DNA from: JAHWKI01 sp035513575
Lineage (GTDB): Bacteria > Gemmatimonadota > Gemmatimonadetes > Longimicrobiales > RSA9
DNA length: 22,984 nt
NCBI GenBank assembly: GCA_035513575.1
Contig: DATKBW010000143.1
Location: 1 to 22,984, forward strand
Reading direction: 5' to 3'
Positions 8,118 to 15,066 of the stretch are shown here, in pieces. The translations under genes and the position numbers were made by a program. The notes beneath the pieces were generated by a model. That model did no database searches and was not told the origin of the DNA. It worked only from the letters and a program-made list of their open reading frames with translations. Numbering within the stretch: position 1 is the stretch's first letter; the number at the start of each line of letters is the position of its first letter.

Positions 8118-8717
8118 CTACCTCAGATACCACCGGAGGCGGAGCTCCGCCGTGGTGCCGAGGATGGAGCCGGACTCGTCGGCGGGGCCGTCGTCATCGC
8201 CGGTCCGGGTCCACTCGAGGCCGACTTCCCCGCCCAGGCCGAGGCGCGGGACCAGGAAGAACTCGCCGCCGGTGACCGCCGCCAGCTGGAGGTCCAGCCG
8301 CTGCGAGCTGTTTCGTGGGCCGCCGGAGAATTCGCTCTCGAACGCGGAGCGCACCACGCCGACGCGCGGGCCCCAGTAGAGGCGCCCGTCGCTCCCGGCG
8401 TCGCTGGCGAACAGCAGAGCCACGGCCAGATTGACCGCCGACGCGGAGAAACTGCTGCTGCCGGCGTCGCTCTCGGCTTTCCGGCTCACGCGGAACAGGC
8501 CGAAGGACGGCTCGAGGATGATGCGCCCGCCGGCCGGGAACGCGAAATACACGCGTGGGGCGAAGCTGGTGAGGAAGTCGTCGTCGAAGATGATGGGGGT
8601 ACTCCTCAGCCCCAGCCCCAGGGCGAAGGCATCCTCGCTCTGCTGGGCGACGGCGGGGGCCGCGAAGGGAGCGGAAAGGGCCGCGGCCAGCGCCGCGACG
8701 AGCGGGAGACGAGGCAT
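8118..8717 (-). CDS. Predicted outer-membrane beta-barrel protein, function unknown
   Basis: A 199-residue exported protein. A clear signal peptide ends in AVA before Gln25. The mature part alternates polar and hydrophobic residues in short strands (for example RVYFAFPAGGRIILEPSFGL, then LYWGPRVGVV, and GGEFFLVPRLGLGGEVGLEW), and the C-terminus ELRLRWYLR ends in an amphipathic aromatic strand close to those recognised by the Bam machinery. About eight strands would fit the length. I recognise no specific family. The ATG has GGAGGT six bases upstream. It is the last gene of a four-gene minus-strand unit, 30 bases after the class V PLP enzyme gene. An outer-membrane product behind a phospholipid enzyme hints at an envelope theme, but that is inference. 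Confidence 0.75.
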   Translation of the reverse strand: MPRLPLVAALAAALSAPFAAPAVAQQSEDAFALGLGLRSTPIIFDDDFLTSFAPRVYFAFPAGGRIILEPSFGLFRVSRKAESDAGSSSFSASAVNLAVALLFASDAGSDGRLYWGPRVGVVRSAFESEFSGGPRNSSQRLDLQLAAVTGGEFFLVPRLGLGGEVGLEWTRTGDDDGPADESGSILGTTAELRLRWYLR

Positions 8718-8747
8718 CGTTACCTCCGTGCGTGGGTACGGGTGGGG

Positions 8748-10475
8748 TCAGGCGCCCGCGCCGACGGCCTCGCGGCGCATCCGCTCGGCGACGTCGTGGG
8801 CGAGCGGGAACCAGCGCAGGCGCTCGAAGTCCTCTTCGAGGGGCGCGGGGGCGATCTCCAGCGCCGGGATCTCCGCCTCCGCCCGGCGCACGGCCGCCTC
8901 CGCTTCCGCGAAGTAGCCCTCCAGGTCGCGCTCGGAGGCGCGGGTGTGGCGGGAGCGGAAGCGCATCCGGCCGTCCCCGTAGGAGACATCGGCCAGGGAC
9001 ATGGGGGCGTGCGCCTTCCATTCCCGATGGCGCCATTCGCCGGTGAGAGGGTCGAAGTCGTAGTAGGGGAGCAGCTTCCAGCCGTGGGTGGCCACCCAGT
9101 CCACGGCGCGGAGGATGAAGGACGCCTCGGCCTCGGAGATGAAGTAGTTGAGGCCCACGCGGGTCCAGCCGGGCTTCAGGCCACGGCAGCCCTCCTCGAT
9201 CTTCCGCACGTGGTCCTCCATGACGGGCCCCTCGATGTGGAGGAGCCGGGCGCCATAGGGCCCGGCGCAGGAGCAGCCGCCCCGGGCCTGGATGCCGAAC
9301 AGATCGTTCAGGAGCGCCACCACCAGGTCGTGGTGCACGTAGCGCCGCTCGTCGTATCGCACCGTGAAGGAGAGGATGGACAGCCGCGGGGCTTCGTGGG
9401 GACCGAGGATGTCCAGGGCGGGGTTGGCCTCCCACGCGGCGATGGCGCGCCGGGTGAACGTCCGCTCGCGGGCGTGGATCGTGTCACATCCCACCGCCTC
9501 CTTGAGCTGGAAGACGAGCCCCGCACGGATCGCCTCGATGATCGCGGGGGTCCCGCCCTCCTCCCGGTGCTCCGGATCCTCGATGTAACGGTGGTAGGTC
9601 TCCGTCACGTAGTCCACCGTGCCGCCGCCGGGGCGCCCGGGCACGCGGTTGTGGAAGAGCGCGCGCTTCGCCAGCAGGACCCCCGGCGTACCCGGCCCGC
9701 CGACGAACTTGTGGGGCGAGAGGAACACCGCGTCCTTGTGGTCCAGCGGGTCGTCGGTCTCGCCGTTCATGGCGATCCGCAGGTACGGCGCGGCGGCTGC
9801 GAAGTCCCAGAACGAGAGCGCGCCGTGCCGGTGGAGCAGCGCCGAGATGGCCGTGATCTCGCTGACCAGGCCGGTGACGTTCGACGCGGCGGAGAAGCTG
9901 CCGATCCGGAGCGGCCGGCCGGCGTGCTCGTCGAGGCGGCGCTCCAGCTCTTCGAGGTCGATCCTGCCGTCCGCGTCCTCGTGGATCGTCACCACGTCGG
10001 CAATGCTCTCCCGCCACGGAAGCTCATTGCTGTGGTGCTCGTACGGGCCGATGAAGATCACCGGCCGCTCCTCCTCGGGGATGCGCGCGTGGAGGTCGTA
10101 GCGTGCCGCCAGGTCGCTCGGCAGGCACAGGTTCAGCACGTCGATCATGGTGTGCACCGCCCCGGTCGCCCCCGACCCGCAGAAGACGAGGACGTCCTCA
10201 TCCGCCGCGCCGCACGCATCCTTGATCAGCCGCCGCGACTCCTCCCGGAAGCGCGTGGTCTGCCGCCCCGTGCCGGACGTCTCGGTGTGCGTGTTCGCGT
10301 ACAGCGGGAGGACCTCGGCGCGGATGAAGTCCTCGATGAACGAGAGCGATCGGCCGGACGCCGTGTAGTCCGCGTACGTGATGCGGCGCGGGCCGTACGG
10401 CGTCTCGATGGCCTCTTCGGCGCCGATCACCGACGCGCGGATGAGCTCGATCAGCGGCTGGGACGCGGGCGTCAT
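8748..10475 (-). CDS. Class V aminotransferase-fold PLP enzyme, cysteine desulfurase-like
   Basis: A 575-residue cytoplasmic PLP enzyme of fold type I, class V. Seen motifs are a phosphate-binding FCGSGATGA (98-106), YEHHSN (145-150), the PLP-pyridine Asp224 in FWDFAAAAPY, the Schiff-base Lys256 in SPHKFVGGPG, and RGGCSCAGPYG (398-408) with Cys401 and Cys403 where cysteine desulfurases carry their persulfide cysteine. The protein is about 170 residues longer than SufS or IscS; the extra C-terminal part (about 450-575) has a predicted helical end. The ATG at 10475 lies directly before MTPASQPLIE; the open frame extends further upstream but overlaps psd, and no Shine-Dalgarno is evident. It sits 34 bases after psd. 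Desulfurase, lyase or aminotransferase chemistry cannot be decided from sequence alone. It is not beside suf or isc genes. Confidence 0.85.
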   Translation of the reverse strand: MTPASQPLIELIRASVIGAEEAIETPYGPRRITYADYTASGRSLSFIEDFIRAEVLPLYANTHTETSGTGRQTTRFREESRRLIKDACGAADEDVLVFCGSGATGAVHTMIDVLNLCLPSDLAARYDLHARIPEEERPVIFIGPYEHHSNELPWRESIADVVTIHEDADGRIDLEELERRLDEHAGRPLRIGSFSAASNVTGLVSEITAISALLHRHGALSFWDFAAAAPYLRIAMNGETDDPLDHKDAVFLSPHKFVGGPGTPGVLLAKRALFHNRVPGRPGGGTVDYVTETYHRYIEDPEHREEGGTPAIIEAIRAGLVFQLKEAVGCDTIHARERTFTRRAIAAWEANPALDILGPHEAPRLSILSFTVRYDERRYVHHDLVVALLNDLFGIQARGGCSCAGPYGARLLHIEGPVMEDHVRKIEEGCRGLKPGWTRVGLNYFISEAEASFILRAVDWVATHGWKLLPYYDFDPLTGEWRHREWKAHAPMSLADVSYGDGRMRFRSRHTRASERDLEGYFAEAEAAVRRAEAEIPALEIAPAPLEEDFERLRWFPLAHDVAERMRREAVGAGA

Positions 10476-10509
10476 GGGGTGGAAAGGTAAGCCCGGACGC
10501 CGCGGCGGC

Positions 10510-11364
10510 TCAATGCGCGGGCGATCCCGCGGGCGATCCCGGGGCGACGCCCGGCCCCGCGGGGCGGCCCAGCGCGGCGCCGAGCAGGATGTCGCTTCCG
10601 GCGCCAACGACGGCGTCCAGGCGGAGGGGGCGCTCGAAGAGCAGGACCACCGTCGAGCCCATGTGGAACGCCAGGATCGGCTCCCCACGGCCGACGTCGA
10701 TGGGCGGATGGTAGAGCCGGGTCTCGGGCCGCGCACCGCGGCGGTTCGTCACCAGGTGCTCGTCGAAGTCCGCCGTGATCCGGCCCACGTTGAACGCGCC
10801 GACCGCCACCACCGCCACCGCCCCCGCATCCCCCTCGATCAGCACCGCCAGCCGCTCGTTGCGCGGGAACAGCCGGTCCACCAGCCGCAGCGCCGGGGCG
10901 TTCACCGGCAGCAGCCGCCCCGGGACGTGTCGCGCCCGGCGCACCCGCCCCTCCACGGGGGCATGGACGCGGTGGTAGTGGCGCGGCGCCAGGTAGAGCG
11001 TGACGAAGGTGCCCCCCTCGAACCTCGCGGCGAGCTCCTCGTCGTCCAGGAGGTCCGCGGCCGAGTACTCCTTCCCCTTCGCCTGGAGGAGCCGTCCGCC
11101 CTCGATCCCCCCGCTCTGACCCACCACGCCGTCCACGGGAGAGGCTGGCACCACCGGGTCCTCGGGCCAGGACCGGGCGTGGTCCCGCAGGCGGCGGATG
11201 AACAGCTCGTCCAGCGAGCGGAATCGGCCGATGGGATGCGCCGCCTCCGACAGGTCCATCCCCAGGACCCGGGCCACGCCGCCCAGCACGGGCCGCCGCA
11301 GCGGGCCGGGAATGGGGAGCCGGGCGAGACGGCCGGTAAAACGCGAGGCGAGGGCCGTGGGCAC
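10510..11364 (-). CDS. psd: Phosphatidylserine decarboxylase proenzyme
   Basis: Converts phosphatidylserine to phosphatidylethanolamine at the inner membrane. It is a pyruvoyl enzyme that cleaves itself between Gly and Ser of the LGST motif; here the motif is MGST (Gly236-Ser237). The other parts of the Asp-His-Ser triad are visible as Asp78 in SPVDGV and His134 in HYHRVHAP. LQAKGKEYS (93-101) and NERLAVL are also typical of the E. coli-like type I form, as is the length of 284 residues. I chose the GTG at 11364, 37 bases after the CBS gene, because its first residues align with the family N-terminus. A TTG at 11412 would add 16 residues and overlap the CBS gene stop, without a ribosome binding site. 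The Ala/Gly/Pro tail after about residue 265 is not part of the enzyme core. Second gene of the four-gene unit. Confidence 0.92.
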   Translation of the reverse strand: MPTALASRFTGRLARLPIPGPLRRPVLGGVARVLGMDLSEAAHPIGRFRSLDELFIRRLRDHARSWPEDPVVPASPVDGVVGQSGGIEGGRLLQAKGKEYSAADLLDDEELAARFEGGTFVTLYLAPRHYHRVHAPVEGRVRRARHVPGRLLPVNAPALRLVDRLFPRNERLAVLIEGDAGAVAVVAVGAFNVGRITADFDEHLVTNRRGARPETRLYHPPIDVGRGEPILAFHMGSTVVLLFERPLRLDAVVGAGSDILLGAALGRPAGPGVAPGSPAGSPAH

Positions 11365-11401
11365 GCGCCCCCACCCCCCGCCTCGCCCGCGTCGCTCCGG
11401 G

Positions 11402-11836
11402 CTACCCCGCAATGCCGTGGATGTAGTCCATCAGGTGCCGGTTTTCGCTCTCCACGCTCCGCCGCACCGCGTTCACCACGTCGCCGATGGAGACGATCCC
11501 TTCCAGCGCGGCGCCCACCACGATGGGGAGGTGGCGGATCCGGTTTTCCGTCATGACGTTCATGACGTGGTTCAGCTCGTCCTCCGGACTCCCCACGATC
11601 ACGTCACGGGTCATCACCTCCTCGACGCGCGCGGTCTCCAGCCGGGCCGGATCCCCCGCGGCGAGATTGAGGATGTCCCGCTCGCTGAGGATGCCGAGCA
11701 TCTCCCCGGCGTGTCGGACCACGACGGCGCCGATGCGGTGCTCGGAGAGGACGCGGACGGCGGCGAGGACCGGCTGATCCGGCTCCACGGCGATGACGTT
11801 CGTGCCCTTGGTCCGGAGGATGTCGCGGATTTTCAT
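11402..11836 (-). CDS. CBS-domain pair protein
   Basis: A 144-residue soluble protein made of two tandem CBS domains (about 1-62 and 70-132), the module that binds adenine nucleotides such as AMP, ATP or S-adenosylmethionine and senses energy or redox state. Seen features are VRVLSEHRIGAVVV and GILSERDIL in the first domain, and EDELNHVMNVMTENRIRHLP with EGIVSIGDVVNAV in the second. The end YIHGIAG is like that of many stand-alone bacterial CBS proteins. There is no other domain, so it probably regulates a partner or acts as a nucleotide sensor. The ATG has GGAGG four bases upstream. It is the first gene of the unit leading into psd, and is divergent from the c-di-GMP operon across 441 bases. 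Confidence 0.9.
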   Translation of the reverse strand: MKIRDILRTKGTNVIAVEPDQPVLAAVRVLSEHRIGAVVVRHAGEMLGILSERDILNLAAGDPARLETARVEEVMTRDVIVGSPEDELNHVMNVMTENRIRHLPIVVGAALEGIVSIGDVVNAVRRSVESENRHLMDYIHGIAG

Positions 11837-12277
11837 GGGGCCTCCGTGGATAGGGTGGGCTCCGGTGTCGGAGGGGTGTCCAAATATGGAGCGGAGGCAG
11901 GGTGAGGGCCAGAAGGACGCTGGTGTCCCGAGGCAGAAGCGCGCCGGCGTTCGAGGGCGGTCCGACCCGGAGGCTAGCGCCGGGGCCGCGGGGCCCCGTG
12001 AGGGTCAGGAGGGTGGCCTCGGGACGGGCGAAGAAGCGGAGCGGCAGTCTCGAAGGGGCGTATCGAGAAAGCCCGGGATCAGCACGGCCGCGGGTCCTTC
12101 CGCCATCCTCTCTCCCCCGGCTGCGTGTGGGCGGCCCGACCCTGGTTCGGGCGGCGGTCCGGCCCGATCACGCGCCGGCCGAGCGCCCCCGCCAGTATCC
12201 CTTTCCTTCGCCACCCTTGTCTCGGCGGCGGTCCGTCGCCATACTCGTGTCCCTCCCCTGAAAGTCATCAAGGACGA
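11837..12277. other. 441-bp divergent spacer without a supported gene
   Basis: No convincing gene is seen; the longest plus-strand open frame here (11902-12261) is Arg/Pro/Ser-rich and has no ribosome binding site. The spacer holds the candidate promoter at 12217-12245 and GTCCCGAGGC at 11925-11934, repeated inverted at 12016-12025 with 81 bases between. It also has the symmetrical CCAAATATGG near 11880-11889 upstream of the CBS gene, one of the few AT-rich spots. The promoter of the CBS-psd operon must lie here, but I cannot place it. Confidence 0.5.
12217..12245 (+). promoter_or_regulatory. Candidate sigma-70-type promoter of the c-di-GMP operon
   Basis: TTGTCT (12217-12222) and CATACT (12240-12245) are separated by exactly 17 bases and match the -35 and -10 consensus at four of six positions each. 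The expected start near 12252 gives a leader of about 26 bases with AAGGA before the ATG at 12278. It is a sequence match only. Confidence 0.4.
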
Positions 12278-13600
12278 ATGACGCGGATCCCCGACCCCCG
12301 TGTGGCGCGGCGCGACGCCCGCATCCTGATCGTAGACGATGAGGCTGCGAACGTCGAGTTCCTGCGCCACGTCCTCGAGCCCGAGGGCTACGCGAGCCTC
12401 TTCGAGATGACGGACGCGCAGGAGGCGCTGGACGCGTTCCCCGCGCTCCGCCCCGACCTCATCATCCTGGACCTCATGATGCCCGGCTGCGACGGCTTCG
12501 AGTTCATGGAGCGCGTCCTGGAGATGATCGACGAGGATGAGGTCCTGCCGATCCTCGTCGCCACCGCCGACAGCTCGGCGGAGACCCGCCGGCGGGCCCT
12601 CTCCGTCGGCGCCCGTGATTTCCTGACCAAGCCGCTGAGCCCGGCCGATGTGAGGCTGCGCGTCCGCAACCTCCTGGACACGCGACTCCTCCACGAGGAG
12701 CTGCGTCGGCACAACGAGCGCCTGGAGGAGCACGTCGGCGAGCGGACCCGGGAGCTCGAGCTGGCCCGCATCGAGATCCTCGCCCGCCTCGCGCGCGCGG
12801 CCGAGTACCGCGACGACGACACGGGGCAGCATACGCAGCGCGTCGGCCGGGTTTCCGCCCGGCTGGGCGAGGTGCTCGGCTGCGCCGCGGACTGGATCGA
12901 GCTCATCCGCCGGTCCGCTCCGCTGCACGACATCGGGAAGATCGGGATCCCGGACGCCATCCTGCTCAAGGAGGGGCCACTCTCGTCGGAGGAGCGGCAG
13001 ATGATGCAGGCCCACGCGAACATCGGCGCGGACATCCTGGGCGGAAGCCAGGTGCCGCTGTTGCGCCTGGCGGAGGAGATCGCGTTGAGCCACCACGAGC
13101 GGTGGGACGGGCTCGGCTACCCCGTGGGGATCGTGGGGTCCGCGATCCCCGATTCGGGGCGGATCGTCGCCGTGGCGGACGTGTTCGACTCGCTCACCCA
13201 CCAGCGGCCGTACAAGCGGGCGTGGACGGTGCGTGAGGCGCTGGACGAGCTCCAGGCGTGCGCGGGGACCCAGTTCGACCCCGACGTGGTCGAGGCCATG
13301 CTGCGGATCGCCCCGGAAGTGACGGTCCTGACCGGCGCGGAGCTGCCCCCGCAGCCGGTCGCGAGCACCGCTTCCGCCGGCAGCCGCCCGGGCACCGGCA
13401 TCGGCCGCAGCCGCAGGGCGGGGGTGACCATCGGGCTGCCCGCGTACGAAGGCGCAAACGGTGACTCGCTGGCCGCCCGCGTCGGTCAGCTGGAGGCCGA
13501 GCGGGTGCGGCTCGCCCGTGAGCTGGAGAACACGAAGCGGAAGCTGGCGCGCCGGGATGCCCGGATCGCGAAGCTCACCGCCGCCCGAACGGATCGATGA
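12278..13600 (+). CDS. Response regulator with HD-GYP c-di-GMP phosphodiesterase output
   Basis: A 440-residue cytoplasmic two-component regulator of the RpfG type. The receiver domain (about 14-135) has the acidic pair Asp20/Asp21, phosphoacceptor Asp65 in LDLMMPG, Thr97 and Lys118. A helical linker (138-165) leads into an HD-GYP domain (about 165-345) with His185, HDIGKIGIPD (His217-Asp218), His246, SHHERWDGLGYP (His272, His273, GYP at 280-282) and Asp301. All expected metal-site residues are present, so it should hydrolyse c-di-GMP. After a flexible Ala/Gly/Pro linker the C-terminus (402-435) is a short charged coiled coil. I chose the ATG at 12278, preceded by AAGGA, although the frame is open upstream. 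Its stop overlaps the start of the kinase gene (ATGA at 13597), implying translational coupling and a cognate pair. Confidence 0.93.
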   Translation: MTRIPDPRVARRDARILIVDDEAANVEFLRHVLEPEGYASLFEMTDAQEALDAFPALRPDLIILDLMMPGCDGFEFMERVLEMIDEDEVLPILVATADSSAETRRRALSVGARDFLTKPLSPADVRLRVRNLLDTRLLHEELRRHNERLEEHVGERTRELELARIEILARLARAAEYRDDDTGQHTQRVGRVSARLGEVLGCAADWIELIRRSAPLHDIGKIGIPDAILLKEGPLSSEERQMMQAHANIGADILGGSQVPLLRLAEEIALSHHERWDGLGYPVGIVGSAIPDSGRIVAVADVFDSLTHQRPYKRAWTVREALDELQACAGTQFDPDVVEAMLRIAPEVTVLTGAELPPQPVASTASAGSRPGTGIGRSRRAGVTIGLPAYEGANGDSLAARVGQLEAERVRLARELENTKRKLARRDARIAKLTAARTDR

Positions 13601-15066
13601 AGCTCCGGACGCTCCTGCTCCTGAGCCTGCTCACGGTGCTCGCCGTGATGGTGGTGCCCGCGGTCTACGCCGTGAACCGCGTGCGGGACGTCCGCCGGAT
13701 CGCCCTCGACCTCCGGGAGGACGCCGCGCGTTCCTCCCTCACGGTCGGCCGGCTCTCCGCGGGGCTGGCCCGGCTGGACCGCTACCAGCGCGCGTTCGTG
13801 GCGACGGGAGACCCGGAGCACCAGCGCCGCAGCGGGGCGGCCGTGCGCCAGCTCGAGCTGCACCTGCAGGCCCTCTCCCGCTCGGGGTACGCGGACGTGG
13901 CCGAGGCCACGGAGTTCCCCATAGACGGGCTGCGCGCCGTGACCGCGCGGATCGACGACCTCATGGCGGAGCGGCGCCTCGACGAGGCCACCGCCCTGAT
14001 GGGCGCCCAGGCGCGCCCCCTGCTCGCCCGCGCGGATGCGGCGACGGCCGCTCTGGCCGCCGCCCTCGACCGGGCGACCGCCGCCCAGGTCGAACGCGCC
14101 GACCGCCTCACCGCCGCCGCGGTGTCCGCGACCACGACTGCGCTCATCGTGGCCGTCGTGCTGGCGCTGGCGCTGGCCATCATCGCGGCCCGGCTGCTCA
14201 GCCGTCCTCTGCTGCGCCTCTCCGCGTCGATGGCAACGGTGGCCAGCGGGCGCTTCGATCCGCCCTCGGACCTGCCGTACCACCGGAACGACGAGCTGGG
14301 CGAGCTCTCCCGTTCGTTCCGCTCCATGTCGCTCCGGCTGGCCGACCTGGACCGGATGAAGGCGGAGTTCGTCGGCGTCGCCACGCACGATCTGAAGACG
14401 CCGATCAGCGTGATCTCCGGGTACGCCGAGATGCTCGCCGAGGAGCTGAACGGCACCCTGGACCGGCGGCACGGGGAGATCGTCCGGGCCCTCGCGATGC
14501 AGGCCCGGACCCTCGGTCGCCGCGTCGAGCAGCTCCTGGAGATCAGCCGGATGGAGGCCTCGGGGCTCCGGCTCGGCCTGGAGGAGATCAACCTCCGCCA
14601 TTTCACCGCGAGCCTCGAAAAGGCCCATTCCGCCGCGGCGGCCCGGCACCGCATCGCCTTCTCCACGGCGGTGACGGACAGCGCGCCGTCGTTCCTGATC
14701 GCGGACCCCGACTGCCTGCAGACGGAGGTGCTGGGCAACCTGCTGGAGAACGGGTTCCGCTTCACGCCGCCCGGTGGCCGCGTCCACCTGCACGTCAGCG
14801 GCGAGGGTGGCATGGTGGCCTTCGAGGTGCGGGACACCGGCCGGTCGATCCCGGCGGAGGACCGCGCCTTCGTGTTCGACCGCTACTATCAGGGGCGGGG
14901 CCTCGGGCGCGTGGGCTCCGGACTGAGCCTGCCCATCGCCCGGGCGGGCGTCCTCGCCCACGGCGGGGAGATCCAGGTGGAGAGCGGTACGGGAGAGACG
15001 ATCTTCCGGGTGACCCTCCCCGTTCATCCGACCCTCACCGCCACGCGGGACGTCGCCATCCGATGA
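13597..15066 (+). CDS. Membrane sensor histidine kinase (HAMP-HisKA-HATPase)
   Basis: A 489-residue inner-membrane kinase. TM1 is about residues 4-24 and TM2 about 180-200. Between them lies a mostly helical periplasmic sensor of about 150 residues, similar in style to four-helix-bundle (CHASE3 or MCP-type) sensors. HAMP covers about 200-252. HisKA carries VATHDLKTP with His264 as phosphorylation site. The ATPase domain has an N-box NLLENGFRFT (Asn381, Asn385), a G1 box DTGRSIP (413-419) in which the second Gly of DxGxG is Ser417, an F-box FDRYYQG, and a G2 box GSGLSL. The start overlaps the stop of the HD-GYP regulator and its stop overlaps the start of the diguanylate cyclase, so it most likely phosphorylates that regulator. 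The signal sensed is unknown. Confidence 0.93.
   Translation: MKLRTLLLLSLLTVLAVMVVPAVYAVNRVRDVRRIALDLREDAARSSLTVGRLSAGLARLDRYQRAFVATGDPEHQRRSGAAVRQLELHLQALSRSGYADVAEATEFPIDGLRAVTARIDDLMAERRLDEATALMGAQARPLLARADAATAALAAALDRATAAQVERADRLTAAAVSATTTALIVAVVLALALAIIAARLLSRPLLRLSASMATVASGRFDPPSDLPYHRNDELGELSRSFRSMSLRLADLDRMKAEFVGVATHDLKTPISVISGYAEMLAEELNGTLDRRHGEIVRALAMQARTLGRRVEQLLEISRMEASGLRLGLEEINLRHFTASLEKAHSAAAARHRIAFSTAVTDSAPSFLIADPDCLQTEVLGNLLENGFRFTPPGGRVHLHVSGEGGMVAFEVRDTGRSIPAEDRAFVFDRYYQGRGLGRVGSGLSLPIARAGVLAHGGEIQVESGTGETIFRVTLPVHPTLTATRDVAIR

Noticed and set aside
11902..12261. 119-codon open frame in the divergent spacer
   Set aside because: It has no ribosome binding site and an Arg/Pro/Ser-rich composition, and it overlaps the likely promoter of the response regulator.
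13461..15062. Open frame running upstream of the diguanylate cyclase start, under the kinase gene
   Set aside because: The translation before 15063 is low-complexity Arg/Gly/Pro, while the kinase is encoded in another frame; the ATGA overlap gives the true start.
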